This document shows positions 34,419 to 41,593 of a DNA stretch of 64,000 bases, one piece after another. Origin of the DNA: an uncultured Collinsella sp. Its GTDB lineage: Bacteria; Actinomycetota; Coriobacteriia; Coriobacteriales; Coriobacteriaceae. Position numbers and translations under genes: made by a program. Where the stretch lies: contig CAKTVB010000003.1 of NCBI GenBank assembly GCA_934621295.1, forward strand, positions 1 to 64,000, given 5' to 3'. The notes under the pieces were generated by a model. The model ran no database searches and was not told where the DNA came from. It saw only the letters and a program-made list of their open reading frames with translations. Each line of letters begins with the position of its first letter. Position 1 is the stretch's first letter.

Positions 34419-35609
34419 TTACTCAATGATGGTGCTGACGATGCCCGAGCCGACGGTGTGGCCACCCTCGCGGATAGCGAAGCGCAGGCCCTCCTCCATG
34501 GCGATCGGGTGAATGAGGTCGCCCTCGATGGTGATGTGGTCACCAGGCATAGCCATCTCGGTGCCCTCGGGGAGCTTGACCGTACCGGTAACGTCGGTGG
34601 TACGGAAGTAGAACTGAGGACGATAACCATCGAAGAACGGGGTGTGACGGCCGCCCTCCTCCTTGGTCAGAACGTAGATCTCGCCGGTGAACTTGGTGTG
34701 CGGGGTAACCGAACCGGGCTTGCAGAGAACCTGGCCGCGCTCGATGTCCTCGCGCTTGATGCCGCGGAGCAGCAGACCGACGTTGTCGCCAGCCTCGCAG
34801 AAGTCCATGGACTTACGGAACATCTCGATACCGGTGCAGACGGTGTTCTGGGTATCCTTGATGCCGACGATCTCGACGGGCTCGTTGAGCTTGAGCTCAC
34901 CGCGCTCGACACGGCCGGTAGCAACGGTACCACGGCCAGAGATGGTCATAACGTCCTCAACGGCCATCAGGAAGGGAAGGTCGTTGTCACGGGCGGGCGT
35001 CGGGATGTACTCGTCGACGGCGTTCATGAGCTCGCGGATGGCGTCCATCCACTTCTCCTCGCCGTTGAGGGCGCCGAGAGCGGAACCACGGATGACGGGG
35101 ATGTCGTCGCCGGGGAAATCGTACTCGGAGAGGAGCTCACGGGTCTCCATCTCGACGAGGTCGATGAGCTCGTCATCGTCGACCATGTCGCACTTGTTCA
35201 GGAAGACGACGATGTAGGGAACGCCGACCTGACGGGCGAGCAGGATGTGCTCGCGGGTCTGAGCCATGGGGCCGTCGGTAGCGGCGATGACCAGGATAGC
35301 GCCGTCCATCTGAGCAGCACCGGAGATCATGTTCTTGACGTAGTCAGCGTGGCCCGGGCAGTCGACGTGAGCGTAGTGACGATTAGCGGTCTCGTACTCA
35401 ACGTGGGCAACGGAGATCGTAATGCCGCGCTCGCGCTCCTCGGGAGCCTTGTCGATGTTCTCGAACGCAGTGAAGTCAGCCTTGCAGCCCTCGGTCTCGG
35501 AGAGAACCTTGGTGATGGCAGCGGTCAGCGTGGTCTTGCCGTGGTCGACGTGACCAATGGTGCCGATGTTAACATGCGGCTTAGTGCGCTCAAACTTCTC
35601 TTTGGCCAT
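34419..35609 (-). CDS. tuf: Elongation factor Tu
   Basis: GTPase that delivers aminoacyl-tRNA to the ribosome. The 396-residue protein has G1 GHVDHGKTT (18-26), G3 DCPGHADY, G4 NKCD, and the three-domain sequence ending REGGHTVGSGIVSTIIE. The ATG at 35609 follows AAGAGGAGGGCTTT. It is downstream of three tRNA genes; a GTGGC-TCTCAA/TTGAGA-GCCAC hairpin at 35664-35694 separates it from tRNA-Met and could be a processing signal. Very strong codon bias, as expected for a highly expressed gene. Confidence 0.99.
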   Translation of the reverse strand: MAKEKFERTKPHVNIGTIGHVDHGKTTLTAAITKVLSETEGCKADFTAFENIDKAPEERERGITISVAHVEYETANRHYAHVDCPGHADYVKNMISGAAQMDGAILVIAATDGPMAQTREHILLARQVGVPYIVVFLNKCDMVDDDELIDLVEMETRELLSEYDFPGDDIPVIRGSALGALNGEEKWMDAIRELMNAVDEYIPTPARDNDLPFLMAVEDVMTISGRGTVATGRVERGELKLNEPVEIVGIKDTQNTVCTGIEMFRKSMDFCEAGDNVGLLLRGIKREDIERGQVLCKPGSVTPHTKFTGEIYVLTKEEGGRHTPFFDGYRPQFYFRTTDVTGTVKLPEGTEMAMPGDHITIEGDLIHPIAMEEGLRFAIREGGHTVGSGIVSTIIE

Positions 35610-35705
35610 AAAGCCCTCCTCTTAACAGGTCGTCCCCGGACGGGACTTTGCCTTTATACCATAGTGGCCTCTCAACATACTATTGAGAAGCCACCGTGTT
35701 ACCTA

Positions 35706-35782
35706 TGGTAGCGGTGACTGGATTCGAACCAGTGACGCCACGGGTATGAACCGTGTGCTCTAACCAACTGAGCTACACCGCC
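35706..35782 (-). tRNA. tRNA-Met (CAT), elongator type
   Basis: A 77-base cloverleaf starting GGCGGTGTAGCTCAG with anticodon loop TTCATAC and encoded CCA. The G1-U72-type closing pair and lack of an unpaired first base argue for elongator Met; an Ile-CAU isoacceptor cannot be excluded by eye. Confidence 0.93.
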
Positions 35783-35785
35783 GGA

Positions 35786-35861
35786 TGGAGCCTGCAACCA
35801 GACTTGAACTGGTGACCTCTTCGTTACCAACGAAGTGCTCTACCGACTGAGCTATACAGGC
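35786..35861 (-). tRNA. tRNA-Thr (GGT)
   Basis: A 76-base cloverleaf starting GCCTGTATAGCTCAG; anticodon stem CTTCG/CGAAG encloses TTGGTAA, so the anticodon is GGT. CCA is encoded. It is 3 bases from tRNA-Met. Confidence 0.96.
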
Positions 35862-35871
35862 AACATAAGGG

Positions 35872-35953
35872 TGGGAGCTATAGGATTCGAACCTATGTAG
35901 GCAAAGCCAACGGGTTTACAGCCCGTCCCCATTAACCACTCGGGCAAACTCCC
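35872..35953 (-). tRNA. tRNA-Tyr (GTA)
   Basis: A class II tRNA of 82 bases starting GGGAGTTTGCCCGAG, anticodon stem ACGGG/CCCGT enclosing CTGTAAA (anticodon GTA), and a long variable arm. The 3' CCA is not encoded (the sequence continues ACCC), unlike the neighbouring tRNAs. It is the first RNA after the promoter at 36009-36038. Confidence 0.95.
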
Positions 35954-36008
35954 ACGGAATGTTCTTGATCGCATTGGCTCTAAGCTTTTGCGCTCGCGAA
36001 CGAAAGAG

Positions 36009-36038
36009 ATATTACGACGCGGGCAGGCAGCCTGTCAA
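36009..36038 (-). promoter_or_regulatory. Promoter of the tRNA-tuf operon
   Basis: On the reverse strand TTGACA (36038-36033) and TAATAT (36014-36009) are spaced by 18 bases, 55 bases before tRNA-Tyr, with no other gene between. Confidence 0.85.
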
Positions 36039-36359
36039 TGAGAAAGCTGTAATACACGGTGCCGGGCGTATCTATATTTCCGTTTCCTGCGGTTTTGTTA
36101 CTTTAGGCAAGTAGAGCAGTGAACATGATGTGAAGACCGCAGGTAATGGAGGGGGTGTTTGAACCTGCCGACGACTGCGCCTCTTAAGTCAAACGCGCTG
36201 CTCCTTACAAAGTCACCCTGCCTTGCGACTTCTATTGCAAATAAAAGAGTTATCGAAAACGATCTGACCCCAAACGCCTATTTCTATATATCTATAGATA
36301 CGTTCTAGCAGACGCGGCAAGTCCTCCGTTTAGCCGCGCCTGCTACGCCCGTGCGCTAC
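36039..36359. other. Gene-free region upstream of the tRNA-tuf promoter
   Basis: No coding region or known RNA is supported. Visible are a TATCTATAGATA palindrome (36291-36302) and a CGCGGC/GCCGCG hairpin (36316-36342). Composition at 36230-36310 is AT-rich compared with neighbours. Confidence 0.4.
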
Positions 36360-36404
36360 AAAAAAGCAGGCCAGAAGCGATAACACTTCTGGCCTGCTAT
36401 TTTT
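36360..36404 (-). terminator. Terminator after tRNA-Thr(TGT)
   Basis: AGCAGGCCAGAAG pairs with CTTCTGGCCTGCT around an 8-base loop, with A- and T-runs on both sides, so it can work in both directions. It begins 2 bases after the tRNA 3' end. Confidence 0.9.
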
Positions 36405-36406
36405 CA

Positions 36407-36481
36407 TGGAGCCAGTGACAGGAATCGAACCCGCAACCCACTGATTACAAATCAGTTGCGCTACCGTTGCGCCACACTGGC
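36407..36481 (-). tRNA. tRNA-Thr (TGT)
   Basis: A 75-base cloverleaf starting GCCAGTGTGGCGCAACGG, anticodon stem CTGAT/ATCAG around TTTGTAA (anticodon TGT), encoded CCA. A single-gene unit with its own terminator. Confidence 0.95.
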
Positions 36482-36599
36482 ACGCTTGGCGCTATCGCGC
36501 GAAGCTTGTTTAGGATAAAGGAATTGGGGGCAGGGCGCAACACGCAGGCGCAAGGACACGACATAAACGGCAAGCTCAGGTCGTGCCCTCTCAGAGGCA

Positions 36600-36662
36600 A
36601 AACGAATAGTTTCGTGCTCGCTGGAATAGATAAAACTATTCGTTCTGACGAATAGTTTTGCC
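36600..36662 (-). terminator. NYN gene terminator with alternative third arm
   Basis: On the reverse strand AAACTATTCGT-CAGA-ACGAATAGTTT is followed by TATC, a hairpin with U-rich flank 20 bases after the NYN stop. A third copy of the motif (AACGAATAGTTT, 36601-36612) could pair with the central arm instead. Confidence 0.65.
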
Positions 36663-36681
36663 AAGCCGCCTCCTTCGCGTA

Positions 36682-37368
36682 TTAACGTCCGCGAAGGGCC
36701 TTGAGCTTCGCCAGGCTCTCGGGAGATAACCTGCTTCCCAGCGTAAGCTTGATCTGCGGAGCCTCCTCGACCTCGGCTACGTCGCGGTCGATCTGCTCAA
36801 TCTCGCCCAACAGCATGCGCGCCGAGATGCGCGTCACGCCCTTGCCCATCACTGTCGCCTGAATCATGGCGTCGCTCGTCACCACCGTGCACGCGCGGCC
36901 GGTCTCGCGTGCCTCGGTACAGATGCGCTGCACCACGGTATCAGCCGAAACCCCTGTGGGCGAAAACTCAATGCGGCAGCCCGCCTGGGAGATATTCGGG
37001 CGCTCGGCAGAAACATTGCCTGCGCCGTCGAAAACGATCACAGCCTCGTAACGACCCTGGGCAAACGCGGCAACATCCGAAATGAGCGCCGTGCGCGCGG
37101 AGGCATGGACGTCGCGAGAATAGGGATCGTCCGAGCGATCGTACACCAGACGCTCGTAGCGCGGCGTCGAGTGAATGATGTTGTAGCCATCGACCACCAG
37201 CAGCTCGCGCTTGCCCGAGGCATTGGTGCCACGCGGAGGAACATCGGGCGTCTCGAATGCCGCCGAAAACGCATTGCCCACTCCATACGTGCTGGCCGAA
37301 ACGGTCTCGCGCACCGAACTCTCGCCAAATCGCTTCGCTTTGGCCTTGGCGCGACTTTTCTTTCCCAT
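36682..37368 (-). CDS. NYN domain ribonuclease (YacP/Rae1-like)
   Basis: A 228-residue protein with a PIN-like NYN domain: LLVVDGYNIIHSTPRYERLV (first acidic residue), ISDVAAFAQGRYEAVIVFDGAGN and ACTVVTSDAMIQATVMGKGVTRISARMLL. In Bacillus the homologue Rae1 cleaves mRNA on the ribosome; the N-terminal 45 residues here (KKSRAKAKAKRF) are basic and extra. The start ATG 37368 follows GGGGGAGTAGCC and is 2 bases from the rlmB stop. The order cysS-rlmB-yacP is widely conserved. Confidence 0.9.
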   Translation of the reverse strand: MGKKSRAKAKAKRFGESSVRETVSASTYGVGNAFSAAFETPDVPPRGTNASGKRELLVVDGYNIIHSTPRYERLVYDRSDDPYSRDVHASARTALISDVAAFAQGRYEAVIVFDGAGNVSAERPNISQAGCRIEFSPTGVSADTVVQRICTEARETGRACTVVTSDAMIQATVMGKGVTRISARMLLGEIEQIDRDVAEVEEAPQIKLTLGSRLSPESLAKLKALRGR

Positions 37369-37370
37369 GG

Positions 37371-38270
37371 CTACTCCCCCAGATCGGACGCGTTGCGACG
37401 CATCCACTCAAAGCACAGGGCGCACGCTGCCTGGGCAACATTCAGACTCTCGGTAAGACCGCGCTGCGGAAGCTTGGTCAAAAAGTCACACTTCTCGAGC
37501 ACCAAGCGCGAAATGCCATCGCCCTCGGAACCCATAACAAGCGCAACGCGTCCCTGGAGGGGAGAATCCCAGCACACATCTTGTGCGTGCTCGGAAGCAC
37601 CCGCCACCCAAAAGCCCGCATCTTTAAGATCGTCGAGTGCACGGGCGATATTGGGAACCTGCGCGATAGGCAGGTGCATCACGGCACCCGCAGAGGTCTT
37701 ATAGCTGCCCACGGTGACGCCCGCGGCGCGCTTGTTGGCGATGACGACGCCGGCGGCCCCCACGACTTCGGCAGAACGAACGATGGCGCCGAAGTTTCCA
37801 TCGTCGGTCACATGGTCGAGCACGAGCACAAGGGCAGGGCCCTCGCCCGCACGGGCGATGATGTCCGTGATGTCTGCATAGGGAAAGGATCCGACCTCGA
37901 GCGCGATACCCTGATGCGCACCATGGCTGGAGATAGCATCAAGCTGCGCGCGCGGCACCGTCTTGATGGGAATGTTCGCACGATAGAGGTCGTCAATCAG
38001 GCGAGCAAGAGCGGCGTCGGAGCCTTGGCCGTCGGCAACAAGGGCACGCTTGACGGGAAAGCCCGTGCGCAGTGCCTCGGCAGCAGCACGACGTCCCTCG
38101 ATAAAGTCGCCCGCGGGCACAACAACGCGCTCGCGAGGCGCGCCACCACGACGGGAAGGTTCACTTCCCTGCTTGGGAGCGCGAGAAGCGGCCTTGCGCG
38201 GGGCCTGCGAGCGGCCGCCACGAGAGGCGTCCTTCTTTTGATTATTGCCACGTGCGCGCTTGTCCGCCAC
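37371..38270 (-). CDS. rlmB: 23S rRNA (guanosine-2'-O)-methyltransferase, TrmH family
   Basis: A SPOUT methyltransferase of 299 residues. The first 55 residues are a basic low-complexity tail (RARGNNQKKDASRGGRSQAPRKAASRAPKQG); then FIEGRRAAAEALRTGFPVKRALVADG (substrate-binding domain) and the SPOUT core LVLDHVTDDGNFGAIVRSAEVVGAAGVV and VALVMGSEGDGISRLVLEKCD. It starts with GTG at 38270 after GAGGAGAGATATC. RlmB versus another TrmH paralogue rests on its place between cysS and the NYN gene. Confidence 0.9.
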   Translation of the reverse strand: MADKRARGNNQKKDASRGGRSQAPRKAASRAPKQGSEPSRRGGAPRERVVVPAGDFIEGRRAAAEALRTGFPVKRALVADGQGSDAALARLIDDLYRANIPIKTVPRAQLDAISSHGAHQGIALEVGSFPYADITDIIARAGEGPALVLVLDHVTDDGNFGAIVRSAEVVGAAGVVIANKRAAGVTVGSYKTSAGAVMHLPIAQVPNIARALDDLKDAGFWVAGASEHAQDVCWDSPLQGRVALVMGSEGDGISRLVLEKCDFLTKLPQRGLTESLNVAQAACALCFEWMRRNASDLGE

Positions 38271-38320
38271 GATATCTCTCCTCGTTTAAAGAAGTTACAA
38301 CAATAGATGGACCCGTACTC

Positions 38321-38369
38321 CCCCGCCGCCGCGTACTTGAGGTACGCAAGCGACGATTGAGCGGCGAGG
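38321..38369. repeat. Nested hairpin element C (cysS-rlmB spacer)
   Basis: Inner hairpin GCGTAC-TTGAG-GTACGC (38331-38347) is followed by AAGCGACGATTGA and enclosed by arms CCCCGCCGC (38321-38329) and GCGGCGAGG (38361-38369), one mismatch. The 30-base core matches that of element D at about 27 positions. Confidence 0.75.
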
Positions 38370-38395
38370 TGCGATGCCGGACCCGGGGCCACGGG

Positions 38396-38488
38396 TTTTC
38401 CAGGTGCCCGAGATTGCCCCGAAAGAGGAGGGAAGCGTACTGAGGTACGCAACCGACGAATGAGGGGCAAGGTCGGGTGCCTGGGAAA
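38396..38488. repeat. Nested hairpin element D (after cysS stop)
   Basis: Arms 38396-38420 (ending GAGATTGCCCC) and 38464-38488 (starting GGGGCAAGGTCGGG) pair over about 25 bases with two small internal loops. They enclose GCGTAC-TGAG-GTACGC and AACCGACGAATGA, the same core as element C in the same orientation, but with unrelated arms. The element ends 10 bases after the cysS stop. Confidence 0.8.
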
Positions 38489-38498
38489 GCCGCCGGGA

Positions 38499-39965
38499 CT
38501 AGGCTGATTTAATACGGGTACCCGCCGCCGTATCCTCAATAACCAAGCCCAGATCCTTGAGCTGATCGCGGATGGCGTCGGCCAAGCCCCAATTCTTGGC
38601 GGCACGAGCCTCGGCACGGGCGGCCAAGATCTTCTCGGCAGCCTCCGCAACGTCGTCGCCCTCAAAATCAACCAGCTCGCGAGCAACATCGAGCAGACCC
38701 TCGGGCAGCTCCTCCTCCGGCTCGGGCAGCTCGATGCCCAGCGTGGAGAGCAACTCGGCCAGGGCATCGGCTCCGGCGAGCGCCACCGTCGCGTCGACAG
38801 CGTCGCCCGCGGCCTCCAAGTACTGGTTGCACTCGGTCACAAAACCAAAGACGGCACCCAGGGCACCGGCAGTGTTGAAGTCATCGTCCATGCACTCGGC
38901 AAAGCTCGTGCGAACAGCGGCGGTCTTTGCAGCAAAATCCTCGGCAAGAGAGGCATCTGCCTGAGCTGTTGCGTGCGAGGCTGCCCAGCGCAGGTTCTGC
39001 ACGGTGCCGGCGATACGCGTCAGCGAGCTCTCGGCACCGTCCAGACGATCCCACGAGAAATCAAGCGGCGAGCGATAGCTCGTCTGCAGCATGAGCAGAC
39101 GCAGTGCCGCGCCAGAGTGCTTCTCCAAAACCTCGGCCAGCGTAAAGAAGTTGCCGAGGGACTTGCTCATCTTCTCGCCATCGACCAAAAGCATGCCCGT
39201 ATGCATCCAGGTATTGGAAAAGCCCTGATGCCAAGCGCAGGTGGCCTGAGCGCACTCGTTCTCATGGTGCGGGAAGGCGAGGTCGGATCCGCCCCCGTGA
39301 ATATCGATGGGCACGCCCAAATAGCGATGCACCATGGCAGCGCACTCGGTGTGCCAACCGGGACGGCCCTTGCCCCACGGAGAATCCCACATGGGCTCAC
39401 CGGGCTTGGCGGCCTTCCACAAAGCGAAGTCGAGCGGATCGTGCTTGTCCTCGTTCTCCTCGATACGCGCGCCCACCATCAAATCGTCGATATTGCGACC
39501 CGAAACCTCGCCATAGGTGGGATCGCTGCGCACGGCAAAGTACACGTCACCATTATCAGCGGCGTAGGCATGGCCCCGCTCGATCAAGGTCTTAATCATG
39601 CCGATCATAGGGCCGATTTCTTTGGTCGCACGCGGGCGAATATCGGGATCGAGCACGTTGGCGGCGCGCATGACACCGATGAACTTGTCGGAAAACTCGC
39701 TTGCCACCTCGGCGGCGGTGCGGCCCTGCTCATTGGCGCGCTTGATGATCTTGTCGTCTACGTCGGTGAGATTCTGCGCAAAGGTCACCTCATAGCCCTT
39801 GGCCATGAGCCAGCGACGAATGACGTCGAAGCTAATAAAGGTGCGAGCGTTGCCGATGTGGATATTGTCGTAGACGGTGGGGCCGCATACATACATGCGA
39901 ACCTTACCCTCTTCGATGGGTGCGAACTCTTCTTTTTTATGCGTGGCGCTGTTGTAGATACGCAT
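38499..39965 (-). CDS. cysS: Cysteinyl-tRNA synthetase
   Basis: Class I synthetase of 488 residues. Zinc ligand Cys27 and the HIGN motif at 36-39 (GPTVYDNIHIGNART), CAAMVHRYLG and FPHHENECAQ for zinc, and GEKMSKSLGNFFTL (KMSKS loop). The C-terminal anticodon domain ends AIRDQLKDLGLVIEDTAAGTRI. The ATG at 39965 follows GAGGAGTAATCA and is 3 bases from the ispF stop. Full length. Confidence 0.97.
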   Translation of the reverse strand: MRIYNSATHKKEEFAPIEEGKVRMYVCGPTVYDNIHIGNARTFISFDVIRRWLMAKGYEVTFAQNLTDVDDKIIKRANEQGRTAAEVASEFSDKFIGVMRAANVLDPDIRPRATKEIGPMIGMIKTLIERGHAYAADNGDVYFAVRSDPTYGEVSGRNIDDLMVGARIEENEDKHDPLDFALWKAAKPGEPMWDSPWGKGRPGWHTECAAMVHRYLGVPIDIHGGGSDLAFPHHENECAQATCAWHQGFSNTWMHTGMLLVDGEKMSKSLGNFFTLAEVLEKHSGAALRLLMLQTSYRSPLDFSWDRLDGAESSLTRIAGTVQNLRWAASHATAQADASLAEDFAAKTAAVRTSFAECMDDDFNTAGALGAVFGFVTECNQYLEAAGDAVDATVALAGADALAELLSTLGIELPEPEEELPEGLLDVARELVDFEGDDVAEAAEKILAARAEARAAKNWGLADAIRDQLKDLGLVIEDTAAGTRIKSA

Positions 39966-39968
39966 TGA

Positions 39969-40463
39969 TTACTCCTCAGATTTCTTCTCGAGCAGGCACA
40001 CGGCCCAGGCGCCGATGCCCTCGCCCTGGCCTTCCCAGCCCAGGTGCTCGGTTGTTGTTGCCGCGACGCCCACCGATTCGATATCGACCCCCAAAGCGCG
40101 GCTCAAGTTGGCGCGCATCTGGTCGCGATGAGGCGAGATCTTGGGCTCCTGACAAGCGATGGTGCAGTCGGCGTCAACAAATTCGAAGCCAAGGCCGCGC
40201 ACATGTTCCATGACGCGTGCGAGCAGCAGCAGCGAGTCGGCACCCTCATAGGCAGGATCGGTGTCGGGAAAAAGCTTCCCGATATCCCCGGCACGAGCAG
40301 CGCCCAAGATGGCATCTGCCAGGGCATGAGCCAAGACGTCGGCATCGGAATGACCGAGCAGCCCTTTATCGTGCGGAATATCGACCCCGCCGATAATACA
40401 TCGGCGCCCTTCCACCAGACGATGGACATCGTAGCCGTGTCCGATGCGAAGTTGAGAGGACAT
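39969..40463 (-). CDS. ispF: 2-C-methyl-D-erythritol 2,4-cyclodiphosphate synthase
   Basis: MEP-pathway enzyme for isoprenoid synthesis, 164 residues. Metal ligands Asp12 and His14 are in IGHGYDVHRL; LLGHSDADVLAHALADAILGAA and FPDTDPAYEGADSL are the other signatures; ATTTEHLGWEGQGEGIGAWAVCLL ends the fold. The ATG follows AAGGGGCTATCTGC. First gene of ispF-cysS-rlmB-NYN. ispD is not adjacent. Confidence 0.95.
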   Translation of the reverse strand: MSSQLRIGHGYDVHRLVEGRRCIIGGVDIPHDKGLLGHSDADVLAHALADAILGAARAGDIGKLFPDTDPAYEGADSLLLLARVMEHVRGLGFEFVDADCTIACQEPKISPHRDQMRANLSRALGVDIESVGVAATTTEHLGWEGQGEGIGAWAVCLLEKKSEE

Positions 40464-40702
40464 GCAGATAGCCCCTTCATGTCAATGCCGATACGTCCGA
40501 ACCATCATAGCATTGACGAGCTGGTTGAACGTGAGGAGCACAACCGCCCCACGTTGCCGCTCGACCGATACGTAATATTGGCGAAGCTTGAAATACGGGA
40601 TAATCGTCTTGAATGTGAGTCCCTCGCCATCCCTAACTTCAATGGGCTCTCGCATCGCTGCATATACGTGCTGTTATTTGTGAACGTAAGGAGGAACGGC
40701 AT

Positions 40703-41470
40703 ATGAATGCACTGGAATGCAAGGCATACCTGGAGCGCATCGGCTACCAGGAAGAGCCACATACAGATAAGGATTGTCTGGAAAAGCTTATGGAGCTGCA
40801 GCTTCAAAGCGTTCCTTTTGAAAATTTGGAGGTCTTCAAGGAGAAGAGGGTTCCCTCCCTCAAAACCGAGGACATCTTCCACAAAATCGTCCACCAAGGA
40901 CGGGGTGGATACTGTTTTGAGCTGAACAAGATCTTCTACGAGCTCCTCAAGGGCCTGGGCTTTGACGTCACACCGCTTGCGATACGAATGCTGTGGAGCC
41001 CAGACGATCTTCGCCGCATCCTGCACAGGGCCACGATGGTTGTCTTGGAAGACGGTCCCTATTTCTGCGACGTGGGCTACGGCGGTCCCGGTCCCCGGTA
41101 TCCGGTCAAGTTGGAAGACGGCCTTCATACCGAGAAAAACGGCAGCTTCCGCGTGACAATGGAGCCGCAGGATACCAACGGGGAAATCCTGATGGAAAGG
41201 AAGCGAGACGGAGAGTATCGTCCCCTCATGAGCTTTACGCTGCACCCTGCGCAGGATACCGATTTCGAAGTCCTTAACTACTACTGCTCGACCTCGCCGG
41301 ACATGTGGCTTACGCAAAAAACGGCGGTCAGCATCAGCACGCCTACAGGAAGCGTTGCCCTTACCGGAGACACGCTCACCATCCAGAAAGAAGACGGCAG
41401 CATAGAAAGCCACGTCTGCGATTCGCCAGAAACCGAGAAAACCTGGCTCAAGACCTATTTTGGACTGTAA
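40703..41470 (+). CDS. nat: Arylamine N-acetyltransferase
   Basis: Transfers acetyl from acetyl-CoA to arylamines or hydrazines. The 255-residue protein shows the catalytic triad Cys71 (GRGGYCFELN), His108 (LHRATMVV) and Asp123 (FCDVGYGGPGPRYP), and the N-terminal LQLQSVPFENLEVF. The ATG follows AAGGAGGAACGGCAT. Single gene, convergent with the HTH-aminotransferase. In gut bacteria this family can acetylate drugs such as 5-aminosalicylate. Confidence 0.93.
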   Translation: MNALECKAYLERIGYQEEPHTDKDCLEKLMELQLQSVPFENLEVFKEKRVPSLKTEDIFHKIVHQGRGGYCFELNKIFYELLKGLGFDVTPLAIRMLWSPDDLRRILHRATMVVLEDGPYFCDVGYGGPGPRYPVKLEDGLHTEKNGSFRVTMEPQDTNGEILMERKRDGEYRPLMSFTLHPAQDTDFEVLNYYCSTSPDMWLTQKTAVSISTPTGSVALTGDTLTIQKEDGSIESHVCDSPETEKTWLKTYFGL

Positions 41471-41486
41471 TAGACAACGTTGAGCA

Positions 41487-41519
41487 AACCGGGGAGCACA
41501 AGTTCCCCGGTTCTTTTTT
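41487..41519 (+). terminator. Terminator of nat
   Basis: AACCGGGGA pairs with TTCCCCGGTT and is followed by CTTTTTTT. Confidence 0.9.
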
Positions 41520-41527
41520 GCATATGG

Positions 41528-41569
41528 AAAAGCAGGGGCCGCAACGGACATCCCGTTGCGGCCCCTGCC
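41528..41569 (-). terminator. Terminator of the HTH-aminotransferase
   Basis: GCAGGGGCCGCAACGG pairs with CCGTTGCGGCCCCTGC around ACAT/ATGT; the reverse strand then reads TTTTCC. Confidence 0.88.
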
Positions 41570-41593
41570 CCAAATAGACCGTCTTGCCCTGTA

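Noticed and set aside
34458..35711. A 417-residue plus-strand frame opposite tuf
   Set aside because: Antisense shadow of tuf; no ribosome binding site or recognisable domain.
40505..41551. A 348-residue minus-strand frame across nat
   Set aside because: Antisense to a complete N-acetyltransferase with intact catalytic triad; no domain of its own.
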